64,000 nucleotides of DNA from Levilactobacillus huananensis (GTDB lineage: Bacteria > Bacillota > Bacilli > Lactobacillales > Lactobacillaceae). Position 1 is the stretch's first letter; each line of letters begins with the position of its first letter. Positions 1-9,827 of this stretch are shown here, in pieces. Both the position numbers and the translations under genes were made by a program. The notes under the pieces are model-generated. The model was not told the origin of the DNA and searched no databases. It saw nothing but the letters and a program-made list of their open reading frames with translations. Location of the stretch: the NCBI RefSeq assembly GCF_003946145.1, contig NZ_RHOC01000009.1, positions 1-64,000 on the forward strand, written 5' to 3'.

Positions 1-165
1 TCGATTGTTGTTACTTTTGTTATAAAAGCGAATTGACTTCGCAAATATTGTTTGGGTTTGATACCAAGTATCAAACCGCCCTACACATATTTGGTTTGTC
101 GAAACAATGTTCAGTTTTCAAAGGTCTACCATGTCAAGAGATAACTACCTCGTGACAACTATATT
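1..165 (-). other. rRNA operon leader (5' part of rrn transcript)
   Basis: The minus strand carries the CTTTGAAAACTGAACA element and TTTCGACAAA typical of lactobacillus rRNA leaders and spacers, then a perfect 10-bp hairpin (55-77, loop of three). No rRNA gene body is inside the window. That the 16S gene starts just beyond base 1 is an inference from this leader and the tandem promoters. Confidence 0.6.
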
Positions 166-195
166 AGAATAACATATCTAACGTTTAGTCGTCAA
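166..195 (-). promoter_or_regulatory. rRNA operon promoter P2
   Basis: Minus-strand -35 TTGACG (190-195) with -10 TATTCT (166-171), spacer 18, or TTATTC with spacer 17. The motif GTTGTCACGA occurs right after the -10 region, as it does after P1, so the two promoters look like duplicates. Transcription runs toward the left edge of the window. Confidence 0.65.
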
Positions 196-255
196 GAACT
201 AATTTATCTTTTCTTTCAACGCACAACGCTCTGTGCTGTCGTGACAACGTTTATA

Positions 256-284
256 AATATACCAACAATTGACCAATGGGTCAA
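256..284 (-). promoter_or_regulatory. rRNA operon promoter P1
   Basis: On the minus strand a -35 TTGACC (279-284) and -10 TATATT (256-261) are separated by exactly 17 bases. It lies just downstream of the dusB terminator and is followed by GTTGTCACGA. A second promoter and an rRNA-type leader follow, so this is inferred to be the distal of two tandem rrn promoters. Confidence 0.75.
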
Positions 285-357
285 GCGTTTTTTGCATAAA
301 GTTTGAAAAAATCGATAAATAACCACTTTTTCTTAATATGACCATCCCTCGAAAATC

Positions 358-393
358 AAAACGGACACTGGTTAGCTAGGCCCAGTGTCCGTT
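358..393 (-). terminator. Terminator after dusB
   Basis: An 11-bp perfect stem (361-371 with 382-392) followed on the minus strand by a TTTTGATTTT run. It ends the hslO-dusB transcript and insulates it from the rRNA promoters. Confidence 0.8.
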
Positions 394-400
394 TCTTCAA

Positions 401-1417
401 TTAATGATCATTGTATCTTGATATCGACGCCTGATGTGTTCTAGCCGTTAACTGGCTTAAGAAGTCATCTAACAAGGTCATCATCGTAGTTTCATCCTTA
501 GCATTTGTGACCGCAACCTTGGTCCGGGCTGCATGGGGAATTCCCTTCAAGTAATAAGCCACCTGATTGCAGAAATCCCGAGGCCCCTCTTGTGAACCAC
601 GGGCCATACATAATTCGTGAAGATGTGTCTTGGCCAACCCAATCTTATCCGCTGGTGTTGGTTCCGGCAGTAACTCCCGTGTCTCCAGGTAATGATTGAC
701 CCGTTGTAGTATCCAGGGATTTCCCATCACCGCACGACCAATCATCACCGCATCTGCCCCGACCTCATGAATCATCTTCCAGGCATCCTCTGGTGTCCGC
801 ACATCACCGTTTCCCATAAAAGGCACCGTTAATCGTTCTGCAACCCGATGGAGGACCTCCCAATCAGCATGTCCTTGATACATCTGTTTACGAGTCCGAC
901 CGTGCATAGCGATCGCCGAAGCCCCCGCAGATTCCGCCGCCAGGGCATTCTCCACGGCATACAGATGACGGTCATCCCATCCCGTCCGCATCTTCACTGT
1001 GACCGGCTTGTCTACCGCAGCGACCACCGCCGCCACCATATGATGCACCTTATCGGGATCGAGCAACCACTTCGCTCCGGCCTCCGTATTGACGACCTTA
1101 TTCACTGGACACCCCATATTGATGTCAATAATGTCCGCGGCTGTCTGTTGATCGACATACTGAGCTGCCTGAACCAGCGTTTCTTCCGTTCCCCCGAATA
1201 TCTGGATACTCATGGGATGTTCATTGGCAGACACAGCCATCATCTTCAACGTCCGCTCATTCTGATAGTGGATTCCCTGACCTGAAATCATCTCACACGT
1301 AACCAGCCCGGCGCCAAACGACTTACAGATCTGGCGAAAGGCCACGTTAGTTACACCAGCCATTGGCGCAACGACCACCTGATTGGCAATCTCAACGTCT
1401 CCTATGTTCCAAGTCAT
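401..1417 (-). CDS. dusB: tRNA-dihydrouridine synthase
   Basis: This FMN-dependent enzyme reduces specific uridines in the tRNA D-loop to dihydrouridine using NADPH. The 338-residue protein has the family layout: a TIM-barrel start VVAPMAGVTN (about 15-24), the catalytic cysteine in DINMGCPV (Cys103), the tRNA/FMN segment MHGRTR (171-176), GNGDV (202-206) and the phosphate-binding ADAVMIGR (221-228), then the C-terminal helical domain. The start is supported by AGGAGG ten bases upstream. It lies 12 bases after hslO, so the two are probably co-transcribed, an order common in lactobacilli. Often lysS follows; here an rRNA operon promoter follows instead. Confidence 0.95.
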   Translation of the reverse strand: MTWNIGDVEIANQVVVAPMAGVTNVAFRQICKSFGAGLVTCEMISGQGIHYQNERTLKMMAVSANEHPMSIQIFGGTEETLVQAAQYVDQQTAADIIDINMGCPVNKVVNTEAGAKWLLDPDKVHHMVAAVVAAVDKPVTVKMRTGWDDRHLYAVENALAAESAGASAIAMHGRTRKQMYQGHADWEVLHRVAERLTVPFMGNGDVRTPEDAWKMIHEVGADAVMIGRAVMGNPWILQRVNHYLETRELLPEPTPADKIGLAKTHLHELCMARGSQEGPRDFCNQVAYYLKGIPHAARTKVAVTNAKDETTMMTLLDDFLSQLTARTHQASISRYNDH

Positions 1418-1429
1418 CTCGTGAACCTC

Positions 1430-2317
1430 CTACTTCTCTTGCGCGTGGGCGAGAATCTCTCTGAGGTCGTCTTCTGAATAGGTATACTTCGTGCCACAGA
1501 AATGACAAACGGCTTCCGCACCATGGTCCTCATCAATCATCTCTTGTAAGGCTTCTGGTTGAATTGACGCCAGAGAAGCTGCAAACCGATCCTTCGAGCA
1601 ATCACACTTAAAGCCGACGGGCATCTTCTGCAAAATCTTCACCGTTTCATCTTTGAATAGCAAGTTCAAAATATCTTCTGGTGTTTGACCTGCTAATAGA
1701 AGTTCCGAGACCATTGGCATTTCCTTGATACGTTTCTCCAGCCGAGCAATGGCCTCGTCGGAAGCACCGGGCATCACTTGAATCATGAACCCACCGGCCA
1801 CTTTGACTGTATTGTTGGGTTGAACAAAGACCGAAACACCAACGGCACTCGGAATTTGCTCCGACTTAGCCAAATAGTAGGTAAAGTCCTCCCCTAATTC
1901 ACCAGATACCAGTGGTACCTGCCCTGTATAGGGTTGCCCCAGTCCCTGGTCCTTCGTCACCGTTAACATGCCTTGGACCCCAACGGCCTTGCGCACATCA
2001 ATCTTATGCTTTTCATTCAACGGCAAACTGATGTGAGGGTACTGGAGATAACCCTTCACCGTGCCATTGGCATTCCCGTCAACCACAATAGCGCCGACTG
2101 GTCCGTGACCATTGACTTTAACCGTTAACTTTTCATCCCCCTTTAAGAGCGACGTCGACAGTAACATCGTGCCAATCAGTGTCCGACCTAATGCTGCAGT
2201 TGCCGATGACCAGGTGTCATGTCGTTGTTGGGCTTCTGCGACAGTTTGCGTTGCGTCCACCACGTAGGCTCGAAACATGCCATTATCAATCAAACTTTTA
2301 ATTAAATAATCTGCCAT
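1430..2317 (-). CDS. hslO: Redox-regulated chaperone Hsp33
   Basis: Cytosolic holdase that is activated by oxidative unfolding, when its zinc-binding cysteines form disulfides. The 295-residue protein has the N-terminal chaperone domain and the C-terminal redox switch: CDC at 238-240 and CHFC at 271-274, matching the CxC...CxxC family signature. I chose the ATG at 2317 rather than 2344 because AAAGGACG precedes it at good distance and homologues begin near MADYLIKS. It is followed by dusB after 12 bases and preceded by a terminator that separates it from ftsH, so it probably has its own promoter. Confidence 0.95.
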   Translation of the reverse strand: MADYLIKSLIDNGMFRAYVVDATQTVAEAQQRHDTWSSATAALGRTLIGTMLLSTSLLKGDEKLTVKVNGHGPVGAIVVDGNANGTVKGYLQYPHISLPLNEKHKIDVRKAVGVQGMLTVTKDQGLGQPYTGQVPLVSGELGEDFTYYLAKSEQIPSAVGVSVFVQPNNTVKVAGGFMIQVMPGASDEAIARLEKRIKEMPMVSELLLAGQTPEDILNLLFKDETVKILQKMPVGFKCDCSKDRFAASLASIQPEALQEMIDEDHGAEAVCHFCGTKYTYSEDDLREILAHAQEK

Positions 2318-2421
2318 TCTTAACGTCCTTTCATCTCCGCGCATGCTTCACGCACGCTCCGCGGGACCTTTTTCCATGCCCTACCTTACCAGAAACTGAG
2401 CCGTTTGCAAACAGAACCGAC

Positions 2422-2456
2422 AAAAAAGGGCCGAGACCAACGTCTCAGACCCTTTC
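2422..2456 (-). terminator. Terminator after ftsH
   Basis: GC-rich hairpin (stem around AAGGG..CTGAGAC / GTCTCGG..CCTT) followed on the minus strand by TTTTTTG. It lies 12 bases past the ftsH stop. Confidence 0.8.
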
Positions 2457-2468
2457 CTAACGCAATGA

Positions 2469-4571
2469 CTATTCAGAATGGTCGGTATCATCTGGATCAT
2501 CCGGTGCAGCGGAACTTGCCGGTGCTGCCTCAGAGGCATCACTCGACGCACTCGAAGCCAACTTAGCTTCCGTAGAAGCTTGACGTTCAGCCTCGCGTCG
2601 TTCTAATTCGCGCTTGGATTCTTCAAAAGTTGCCGCCTTTTCACTTGGAAATTCGGCGTCGCTGTCCTTATCTGGCATCTTCCCTGTATTAAATAAACTG
2701 AGAATTTGCTTTTCGTCCAGCGTCTCGTATTTCAGTAAAGCATCTGCAATAATCTTGTGTTCGATCTTGTGTTCTTCCAGAATCTTCCGGGCAGTCTCAT
2801 GGGCTTCCCCGATGATCCGACGAACTTCACTATCAATTAAGTTAGCGGTATGTTCTGAGTAACTTGGTTGGTTGTAGTAACCAGCACCTGCGAATGGTTG
2901 GCCGCCGGCACTTTCCAATGCAACGGTCCCCACAGCATCACTCATCCCATATTGGGTAACCATGGAACGTGCAATTTGCGTTGCCTGCTCGAAATCGTTG
3001 GAAGCACCAGACGATTCGGAGTGGAAGATTAACTCTTCAGCAGTCCGACCACCCATTAATCCAGCAATCTGTTCCATAGCATCCTTCTTGGACATCAGCA
3101 TCTGGTCCTCACGTGGCAACATGATGGCGTAACCGCCCGCACGACCTCGTGGCACAATGGTAACCTTGTGCACAACCCGAGCATCATTTAGGACTAACCC
3201 AACGATGGTATGGCCGGCCTCATGGTAAGCCACGGTCTTCCGTTCTTCCGGACTGATGACCCGATCCTTCTTAGCTGGCCCGGCGATAACCCGGTCTTCA
3301 GCTTCATCTAAGTCAGAAGCGTCGACTCGCGTCTTGTTTCGTCTTGCCGCCAACAAAGCAGCTTCGTTCAAGAGGTTTTCCAAGTCGGCCCCAACGAATC
3401 CAGGGGTTTGCTTGGCAATTTCCTTCAAATCAACATCGTTAGCCAAAGGCTTATTCTTGGCGTGGACCTTTAAGATAGCTTCACGACCCTTGACGTCTGG
3501 ACGGCCAACCAGAATCTTCCGGTCAAACCGGCCTGGACGTAGCAAGGCAGGATCCAAGACGTCGGAACGGTTGGTAGCGGCCATCACGATGACGCCTTCG
3601 CTTCCAGTAAACCCGTCCATTTCAACCAGTAATTGGTTCAACGTTTGTTCCCGTTCATCGTGGCCACCACCCATGCCGGCACCACGTTGACGACCAACCG
3701 CATCAATTTCATCAATGAAGATGATAGAAGGTGCGGCCTTCTTGGCCTGTTCAAACAGATCCCGGACACGACTGGCCCCGACACCAACGAACATTTCCAC
3801 GAAATCCGAACCGGAAATCGAGAAGAATGGTACCGCAGCTTCACCAGCAACGGCCTTGGCTAGCAACGTCTTACCAGTACCAGGAGGACCCTCCAGTAAC
3901 ACACCAGATGGAATCCGGGCACCTAACGCCACGAATTTACGTGGATTCTTCAAGAACTCGACAACTTCGACCAGTTCTTGCTTTTCTTCCTCCTCACCAG
4001 CAACGTCGGCAAAGCGAACCTTGTTCTCTTTGCTGTCGGCTGGTTTGGCCTTACTCTTCCCAAAGTTCATGACACGGCCATTGCCGCCGCCTTGGCCGGC
4101 TTGACCCATCATCATGTAGAAGAAGAAGAAAAAGATGACTAGTGGTGCAGCGTACACCAGCAAGTTAATCCAGAAGCCACTCGACTCTTCTGCTTTGGTA
4201 TTGACTTTTACATTGTGGTTCTTGGCAACTTTATCAATCTCTGAAACCGTCGAGTTATTTGTCAAGACTTGGGTGCTAAAACCAGTCACAGCTGTGCTCT
4301 GCGAGCCGCCGAGACTGAAACCGGTATTGGTCGTCCGCTTTTGCGCGTTACGATATTCCCCGGTAATCTTATAAACTCCCCCTGAAGGTTGAATGGAGAA
4401 TTTCTTGATCTTATTTGCGTTCAAGTCCTTAACGAATTGACTCGATTGGATTTCTTGGGATTGTGAGCTGCTGTTATTACCATTGAATAGGTAAACAACA
4501 CCGATGATCAACAAGAAGATCACAATGTAAAACAGACTATTTCTGAACAGTCCATTTCGTCGATTATTCAT
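2469..4571 (-). CDS. ftsH: ATP-dependent zinc metalloprotease FtsH
   Basis: Membrane-bound AAA+ protease that degrades misassembled membrane proteins and regulatory proteins. The 700 residues show an N-terminal membrane helix (about 13-29), an extracytoplasmic domain, a second helix (about 134-153), Walker A GPPGTGKT (228-235), Walker B IIFIDE (283-288), the second region of homology around 334-351, and the zinc motif HEAGH (450-454). The tail after 640 is acidic and Ala/Ser-rich, of low complexity. AAGGAGG precedes the ATG. It lies downstream of tilS-hpt but has its own promoter with a CtsR-like operator, suggesting heat-stress control. Confidence 0.97.
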   Translation of the reverse strand: MNNRRNGLFRNSLFYIVIFLLIIGVVYLFNGNNSSSQSQEIQSSQFVKDLNANKIKKFSIQPSGGVYKITGEYRNAQKRTTNTGFSLGGSQSTAVTGFSTQVLTNNSTVSEIDKVAKNHNVKVNTKAEESSGFWINLLVYAAPLVIFFFFFYMMMGQAGQGGGNGRVMNFGKSKAKPADSKENKVRFADVAGEEEEKQELVEVVEFLKNPRKFVALGARIPSGVLLEGPPGTGKTLLAKAVAGEAAVPFFSISGSDFVEMFVGVGASRVRDLFEQAKKAAPSIIFIDEIDAVGRQRGAGMGGGHDEREQTLNQLLVEMDGFTGSEGVIVMAATNRSDVLDPALLRPGRFDRKILVGRPDVKGREAILKVHAKNKPLANDVDLKEIAKQTPGFVGADLENLLNEAALLAARRNKTRVDASDLDEAEDRVIAGPAKKDRVISPEERKTVAYHEAGHTIVGLVLNDARVVHKVTIVPRGRAGGYAIMLPREDQMLMSKKDAMEQIAGLMGGRTAEELIFHSESSGASNDFEQATQIARSMVTQYGMSDAVGTVALESAGGQPFAGAGYYNQPSYSEHTANLIDSEVRRIIGEAHETARKILEEHKIEHKIIADALLKYETLDEKQILSLFNTGKMPDKDSDAEFPSEKAATFEESKRELERREAERQASTEAKLASSASSDASEAAPASSAAPDDPDDTDHSE

Positions 4572-4650
4572 GTCGTGCCTCCTTACCCACAGTTCCCAGC
4601 ATAACGAATAGGAACAAATTTTAGAGCTTATGCCCCTTTAACTAAATAAG

Positions 4651-4679
4651 ATGTTATCACAATTGACTATCGTTGACTA
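4651..4679 (-). promoter_or_regulatory. ftsH promoter with CtsR-like operator
   Basis: Minus-strand -35 TAGTCA (4674-4679), 17-base spacer, extended -10 TGA-TAACAT (4651-4656). Overlapping it at 4662-4678 is AGTCAAC-GAT-AGTCAAT, two heptads three bases apart. This fits the known CtsR box, two RGTCAAA-like heptads separated by NAN. Repression by CtsR is inferred. Confidence 0.65.
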
Positions 4680-4680
4680 A

Positions 4681-5223
4681 TTATTTATCTGAATAGACGG
4701 ATGGCTTTAAAACACCGACATACGGAAGGTTGCGATACTTTTCTTCATAGTCCAAACCATAACCCACGACGAATTCACTCGGCACGTTGAACCCAACGTA
4801 ATCTGCCTTGGCTTCAACGACCCGGCCGCTTGGTTTGTCCATTAAGGTACAAACGCGAATTGAGTTCGCCTTTCGGTCCTTCAGAAGATCTTCCAGGTAC
4901 TTTAACGTCCGTCCAGTATCAATGATATCTTCGACTAGGATGATATCACGTCCGGCAACGTCCGTGTCCAAGTCCTTCAATAAACGAATGGTCCCGGAAG
5001 AAGCGGTACCACCGTTATAGCTGGAGACGTCGATGAAATCAATCGTGGCGTAAATGTCCATATCCCGAATCACATCGGTCATAAACAAAATTGCCCCCTT
5101 TAAAACACAGATAATCAAGGGCGTCTTATCTCGGTAATCCTCCTCAAGCTGCGTCCCTAAACGTCTGCAGGCTGCGGCAATGTCTTCCTCACTGTAAAGG
5201 ACTCTTTCGATATCGTTATTCAT
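4681..5223 (-). CDS. hpt: Hypoxanthine phosphoribosyltransferase
   Basis: Purine salvage enzyme that joins hypoxanthine or guanine to PRPP to make IMP or GMP. The 180-residue protein has the type I PRTase signature [10 protein letters not shown] (97-106), the flexible-loop region with [11 protein letters not shown] (67-77) and the base-binding [19 protein letters not shown] near the C-terminus. ATG at 5223 (MNNDIERV) is preferred over the upstream in-frame start because GAAAGGGGAA precedes it. The tilS stop at 5240 lies only 16 bases before it; tilS-hpt is a widely conserved pair. Confidence 0.95.
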   Translation of the reverse strand: MNNDIERVLYSEEDIAAACRRLGTQLEEDYRDKTPLIICVLKGAILFMTDVIRDMDIYATIDFIDVSSYNGGTASSGTIRLLKDLDTDVAGRDIILVEDIIDTGRTLKYLEDLLKDRKANSIRVCTLMDKPSGRVVEAKADYVGFNVPSEFVVGYGLDYEEKYRNLPYVGVLKPSVYSDK

Positions 5224-5239
5224 GCTGTTCCCCTTTCGC

Positions 5240-6607
5240 CTATTCATGTTTGATGACTACGTGGTAATGATTGGCCTGTGGTTGTGCGGCAAGAACCGCC
5301 CACTTCACCCCAATGACTGTCAAAACCTCATCTTCTGCGGTTACCAAGACTCGCTGGCGATCACGCTGATCGCGGGGAACCTTGGCATTGATGAGGAGCC
5401 GACGCACCGACTGATGATGACCATCAGCCAGTCGGAGCTGGTCAGATGACCGCCACGGACGCACCCTTAAAGGTAACTGATCTGCTCGTAGCGCCACCTG
5501 ATCGGCTGCAGCTATTTTTTGTTCAGCAGTCACCGTGAAGCAACCGATCTGCCAGCCATCACCCACCGGTTGCCATTGGTTCAATACTACCATAAATCGC
5601 TGGTCTTCCTGCGAATTTTCACGCTTTTTTTTAACCTGAGTAAACTGAAATTGTTGATAGCGTTTGCTGAATCGCCAACCCGCACCAAATTCTACGCTAC
5701 CCGTGGGATGTTGTGGATTCGCCAACAGCTGTAAACACTGGTCTAGCATGGTAGCATTCGTCGTCACCATGGGGGAGGCTCGCTTCAAGAGTCGTGCCAG
5801 TAAGAGTCGCTGGTCGGCCGACGAAAAACTTAGCAAGCGTGAAACTTCTCCCGTCAGTGGCTTAGTCTGAGTGATAATCGTCGCCAATTGGCGATCCAAA
5901 ATGTGATCCGTCACCTGGAGCGTCGCCGATAACTGGCCTGCATACGCAATCAGGTGGCGATCAATCTGAGGATTTTCCCGCCGCAGTAAAGGCATAATCT
6001 CGTGGCGAACGCGGTTACGACTCGCCTCTAATTCTTGATTCGTAATGTCCTCGTACCAGGGAATGTTTTGCTCACGGGCATAAGCCTTAAGTTCCGACTT
6101 GCGGAATGGCAGGAGTGGATGAATCACCGCACCACCGTGAAACGGCCGCTGAGGAGCCATCCCCGTTAGTTGGTCTAACTGTCCGCCACGAATAAGCTTC
6201 AATAGAATTGTTTCAGCCTGTTCATCAGCCTGGTGAGCCGTTGCCACCCAATCTGCAGACTGGGCCGTCAGTTGATCCCCGAAGAAGGCATAGCGAAATT
6301 CCCGGGCTGCCGCTTCCGTGCCGTGATCTGGATGCTGGTCAACTGTCCAATCTGCCACCGTCACCGGAATTTGGCGTGCCGCACACCATTTTTTTAAGAA
6401 GGCTTCTTCCGTACGGCTCTGTTCACGAAGGTGATGATTGACGTGAACCACGGACAATTGAGGCCGTTCATTGGCTGGCAACCGCATGAACAGGGTCAAT
6501 AACACCATCGAGTCCACGCCAGTCGACACTGCAATCAGGCCATGTTGTTTGGGATCGGCCCATCCCCATCGCTGACAGTTCTGTCGAAATCTCATTTCTA
6601 ACGTCAC
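5240..6607 (-). CDS. tilS: tRNA(Ile)-lysidine synthase
   Basis: Ligates lysine to C34 of the CAU-anticodon tRNA-Ile, so that it reads AUA instead of AUG. The N-type ATP pyrophosphatase P-loop is STGVDS (28-33), a variant of the usual SGGxDS. The protein of about 455 residues has the catalytic N-terminal domain and the C-terminal substrate-binding domain rich in LRVRPW/GxRRL-like motifs. I place the start at a GTG (6607), eight bases after AAGGGG; ATG 6595 is the alternative. Starts further upstream would run through the yabR terminator. hpt follows closely. Confidence 0.9.
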   Translation of the reverse strand: MTLEMRFRQNCQRWGWADPKQHGLIAVSTGVDSMVLLTLFMRLPANERPQLSVVHVNHHLREQSRTEEAFLKKWCAARQIPVTVADWTVDQHPDHGTEAAAREFRYAFFGDQLTAQSADWVATAHQADEQAETILLKLIRGGQLDQLTGMAPQRPFHGGAVIHPLLPFRKSELKAYAREQNIPWYEDITNQELEASRNRVRHEIMPLLRRENPQIDRHLIAYAGQLSATLQVTDHILDRQLATIITQTKPLTGEVSRLLSFSSADQRLLLARLLKRASPMVTTNATMLDQCLQLLANPQHPTGSVEFGAGWRFSKRYQQFQFTQVKKKRENSQEDQRFMVVLNQWQPVGDGWQIGCFTVTAEQKIAAADQVALRADQLPLRVRPWRSSDQLRLADGHHQSVRRLLINAKVPRDQRDRQRVLVTAEDEVLTVIGVKWAVLAAQPQANHYHVVIKHE

Positions 6608-6642
6608 ATATGTCACCCCTTTGATCCTTTGTTCCAGGTTAA

Positions 6643-6671
6643 CAAAAAAGGCCGCAACGAGTGCGGTCCTC
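6643..6671 (-). terminator. Terminator between yabR and tilS
   Basis: Stem GG.CCGCA/TGCGG.CC followed by TTTTTTGTT on the minus strand, beginning 12 bases after the yabR stop. It partly separates yabR from tilS transcription. Confidence 0.75.
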
Positions 6672-6683
6672 AATGTTTACAGA

Positions 6684-7235
6684 TTAGCTACGACGGCCGC
6701 CACGGCCACCACGCTTACCTTCTGTGTTACGTTTGATAGTTGCCAGACGATCCTCGCTTTGCTTGAGGAAGCCTGACATCAAGTCGTCAAAACTTTCTTC
6801 ATGGTTTTCCGAGTGATGTCCTGAGAAACGGCCATTTGCTGACCCTCTGTGGGGACGAGAACCATTATTCTCGAATCGCCGACCATGACTGTGATTTTCA
6901 CCACCGTGAGGGGCACCGCCACCGCGACGTGCGTGATCATTGTGTTCGTTGTGATCACGATGCGTGTTATGACTACGATGTTCCTGCTCGCCAGCTGGAC
7001 GGTCAACAGCCTTTCGAATCGAAAGACCAATCTTCCCATCATCACCAACGGTCAGAACCTTTACCGTCACTTCATCACCGACCGATAAGACGTCATGAAT
7101 ATCTTTGACGTACCCATCTGAAATTTCACTAATGTGGACCAACCCGGTCTTGTGGTCGCCTAAATCAACAAATGCACCAAAGTTCGTAATTCCAGAGACC
7201 TTTCCGGAAACTTTAGCTCCAACCTCGATTGCCAT
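6684..7235 (-). CDS. yabR: S1-domain RNA-binding protein (YabR type)
   Basis: The N-terminal 75 residues are an S1 RNA-binding domain (VGAKVSGKVSGITNFGAFVDL... VHISEISDGYVKDI). The rest is a low-complexity tail very rich in His, Asn, Gly and Arg, with the helix EESFDDLMSGFLKQSEDRLATIKRN and a final RGGRGGRRS. The 183-residue length and place between divIC and tilS match YabR of Firmicutes, a ribosome- or RNA-associated protein of poorly known role. AAGGAGGAA precedes ATG 7235. The His-rich part is unusual in composition. Confidence 0.85.
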   Translation of the reverse strand: MAIEVGAKVSGKVSGITNFGAFVDLGDHKTGLVHISEISDGYVKDIHDVLSVGDEVTVKVLTVGDDGKIGLSIRKAVDRPAGEQEHRSHNTHRDHNEHNDHARRGGGAPHGGENHSHGRRFENNGSRPHRGSANGRFSGHHSENHEESFDDLMSGFLKQSEDRLATIKRNTEGKRGGRGGRRS

Positions 7236-7441
7236 AAACAAGAAGTTCCTCCTTAAAATAAGTGTTTTCAGTATAACACAATTCCCCCCACTCCCACACG
7301 TCAAACACTAAAAAGAACCCTGAAGTAACGATCTTTTTTCGCTTAGAAAAAGGGGTCACTTAACTAGCCTAAGACCCAACGTGACCTATTCTACACAAAA
7401 GCCGTCAGTTCTTAACAAACCGACGGCCCTTCATTATCATT

Positions 7442-7858
7442 TTACTTGGCGGTCACGTCACTGGCATGATCTCCAGGAAGACTGTAAATTGTTTCACCAG
7501 ACTTAGAGTAGTAATACTTCGACCGAATCAGCCGTCCCAGATAATCCTGGTTGTTCAGCTGCTTTATCTGACCCTGAAGGTCCCGATTTTCGGCCTTTGT
7601 GGTTTTCAGCTTGCTTTTGCTCGTGCTCACCTCTTGGCGAACCTGATGCAGGCTGGCATTGGTTCGTACCAGCTGAATCCCAAGAAAAATGGCAAATACA
7701 GCAAAAAAAGCGAGAATTCGAGTGGCACGACGCATCCGCCGCTTGCCCAACCATTGTGTGTGCTTATTGGAAGCCTGCTGGTGGTCCAACCGGCGCGTAT
7801 AGTCGTTTTCTAACCGTTCAATTTTTGCCGGTTTCGGTTTTACATCAGCCAATTCCAC
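7442..7858 (-). CDS. divIC: Septum formation initiator, FtsL/DivIC family
   Basis: Small bitopic divisome protein. The 138 residues hold a basic cytoplasmic segment, one membrane helix (about 47-63, ILAFFAVFAIFLGIQLV) and an extracellular coiled coil with heptad-like leucines (LHQVRQEVSTSKSKLKTTKAENRDLQGQIKQL), ending in DYLGRLIRSKYYYSKSGE typical of DivIC. It starts at GTG, with GAGGAG three bases upstream. Its position between rqcP and yabR is the conserved one for divIC. It is expected to act with DivIB and FtsL at midcell. Confidence 0.92.
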   Translation of the reverse strand: MELADVKPKPAKIERLENDYTRRLDHQQASNKHTQWLGKRRMRRATRILAFFAVFAIFLGIQLVRTNASLHQVRQEVSTSKSKLKTTKAENRDLQGQIKQLNNQDYLGRLIRSKYYYSKSGETIYSLPGDHASDVTAK

Positions 7859-7964
7859 TCACTCCTCAGTTTCACCACTTGATTTAACTTGAGTATAGCA
7901 AGTTTCGAATTGCCCGTCTAGAGCGTTGGGCATAATGTAAAACATTCGTCATATTTAACCGAAA

Positions 7965-8234
7965 TTACTTCCGAAAATCCTGTGCGTAGTCCTCACTGAC
8001 GATAGTATACATGCGTTCGGCATCATCCTTCTTCGTCGTTTCCAACAACTCATTAACTTTGACCGTTAATGTTTTGTTACCGAACTTAATAACCAACTCA
8101 TCATTTGTGGCCACGTCGGTCGATGACTTAGCCACCTTACCGTTAATTTCAATTCGACCCTTGTCCGCAATTTCCTTGGCTACGGAACGCCGTTTGATAA
8201 TCCGTGAAACTTTCAAATATTTATCTAATCGCAT
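7965..8234 (-). CDS. rqcP: S4-domain ribosome quality-control protein RqcP
   Basis: 89-residue protein that is almost entirely an S4 RNA-binding domain: [21 protein letters not shown] at the start and the [13 protein letters not shown] and [16 protein letters not shown] strands. In Bacillus subtilis this protein (YabO/RqcP) binds the obstructed 50S subunit with RqcH during Ala-tailing of stalled nascent chains. ATG 8234 follows GGAGGAAATTAATT and lies two bases after the yabM stop. Longer in-frame extensions toward 8519 are shadow of yabM. It is in the conserved yabM-rqcP-divIC series; the mazG-like gene (yabN) that often lies between is absent here. Confidence 0.93.
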   Translation of the reverse strand: MRLDKYLKVSRIIKRRSVAKEIADKGRIEINGKVAKSSTDVATNDELVIKFGNKTLTVKVNELLETTKKDDAERMYTIVSEDYAQDFRK

Positions 8235-8236
8235 AA

Positions 8237-9817
8237 TTAATTTCCTCCGTGTCGCTTCAGTTGTTGCCATAATCTTAACATACTCTTGGCGCGCGGGATG
8301 GCTAACCACTCTCGAATACTCAGAAGGCGCCACCACATGGCCAATCCTATAAAGAGACCCACGCCAACCGGAATGCCAATCAATAGGCCGCCACCAGCCG
8401 CCAAGCGTCCCGTTCCAATCGCAGGCCACCACCATTCTAGAATGGTCATCGCGAGTCGCACGCCTAAGACCATGATCGCCGTAATCCCAGCTAGTTTGGG
8501 GAGAAAAGCACCGCGCCAAATGCCAGCACGCAGGTCCCTATCTGACCCCCACCAAACGATCCCGAACATGATGAGTAGACTGATGACTGTGAGCCAACTG
8601 GCCCCAATGGCTCCCAGCTCACGAACAAACCACCCGTTGCCGGCGATCTTAACCGCCAAGCCGATTAACAAGGCCACCACCGTGAGACGATACTGATCTT
8701 GGCTTTGAAGGACGCTGTTATAAGTTTGAATCAAGGTTGCCAAGACAATACTTAGCATGTATACGGCCAGCATGGTTGAGCCCTGCGTGTCGCCAAACAA
8801 CAGGCGATTAATCCAAGGCATCAGCCCCATAAGACCGGCCGTAGCTGCCACGGCAATCATCATCGCAATTCGCATCATGGTCGTCGTCAACCGTTTAAAG
8901 GTCTGTGGATGTTCCCGCCGGTGCGTTGCGGTCAACGCAGGTAACAGGGATGTGGCAAAGGCCACTGCCACGACCAACCCCAGCTGGACCAGCGGCTGGG
9001 CCCGATCATAGACCCCCTTCAGCGACTTAGCAGCATCAGCACGCATACCGCCAGAGACGAGGCCTTTCATCACCGTGAAAGAATCCACCAGCTGTAAAAG
9101 CACGAGCATGGCTGTCAAAAGACACAGTGTTCCCCCCTCGACCAGCAGACGCCGACCAATATGGGGAACTGAACGTCGTGATGCGACACCACGTTGTCGC
9201 CACGTCGGCAGAATTAACCAAGCAGCTAATGCAGCAAAGGTCCCGCCGCTTAGAGCCCACGCTCCCATGGTATACACCGACCACTGCTGATGCGTGGCCC
9301 AAGCTGCTGCCGTCAGGATCACCACAACCCGAACAAGTTGTTCAACGACTTGAGACCGCGCCGTGGGTAGCATTTGAAAGCGTCCCTGGTGATAACCGCG
9401 ATTAACAGAGAGCGCCGGCATGAAAAGAAACATCCCGGCCACGACTCGGATCAAGGGCGCCAGTTGTGGATCACCCATTCCCCGGGCCAACGCCGAGGCC
9501 GCCAAGATCAAAAAGCCAAAGATACCAAGCGCAATCCCCCAGAGCCAACGTTCGACCTGACGTGCTACCTGTTGTTGACTTGCCAAATCTGGCGCCTCCG
9601 CCACCAATTTAGAAATAAAAACCGGTAACCCACTCAACGCAAAGGTCATACCGATCCCGTAAATCGGATAGACCTGCTGATAGACATAAAATCCCGTATT
9701 ACCCACCATGTTTTGGAAGGGGACCCGGTACACCGCACTCAAAAGCTTCGCGATGAATGCTGAAATTGAGAGAATGAGGGCCCCCTGCATGGCTGTATTC
9801 ACATTGCGGTTACCCAT
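8237..9817 (-). CDS. Polysaccharide transporter / MATE-type flippase (YabM, SpoVB family)
   Basis: A 526-residue integral membrane protein of the MOP superfamily with about 14 predicted helices. The N-terminus [33 protein letters not shown] and the segment [25 protein letters not shown] are typical of the PST/SpoVB group. Members flip lipid-linked sugars or peptidoglycan precursors; the substrate here cannot be read from sequence. GAGGAGG lies at the very end of mfd, directly before its ATG, so translation is probably coupled to mfd. It is followed after two bases by rqcP. Confidence 0.85.
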   Translation of the reverse strand: MGNRNVNTAMQGALILSISAFIAKLLSAVYRVPFQNMVGNTGFYVYQQVYPIYGIGMTFALSGLPVFISKLVAEAPDLASQQQVARQVERWLWGIALGIFGFLILAASALARGMGDPQLAPLIRVVAGMFLFMPALSVNRGYHQGRFQMLPTARSQVVEQLVRVVVILTAAAWATHQQWSVYTMGAWALSGGTFAALAAWLILPTWRQRGVASRRSVPHIGRRLLVEGGTLCLLTAMLVLLQLVDSFTVMKGLVSGGMRADAAKSLKGVYDRAQPLVQLGLVVAVAFATSLLPALTATHRREHPQTFKRLTTTMMRIAMMIAVAATAGLMGLMPWINRLLFGDTQGSTMLAVYMLSIVLATLIQTYNSVLQSQDQYRLTVVALLIGLAVKIAGNGWFVRELGAIGASWLTVISLLIMFGIVWWGSDRDLRAGIWRGAFLPKLAGITAIMVLGVRLAMTILEWWWPAIGTGRLAAGGGLLIGIPVGVGLFIGLAMWWRLLSIREWLAIPRAKSMLRLWQQLKRHGGN

Positions 9818-9827
9818 CGCTACCTCC

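Noticed and set aside
3256-4374. Plus-strand ORFs of 70-144 codons opposite ftsH
   Set aside because: Antisense shadows caused by the codon bias of ftsH; no ribosome-binding sites or domains.
8235-8519. N-terminal extension of rqcP
   Set aside because: The extension overlaps yabM in another frame; the S4 domain begins at the ATG at 8234, which has a good ribosome-binding site.
8286-9628. Several plus-strand ORFs opposite yabM
   Set aside because: They are frame shadows of a membrane-protein gene, rich in Arg, Pro and Met, with no start signals.
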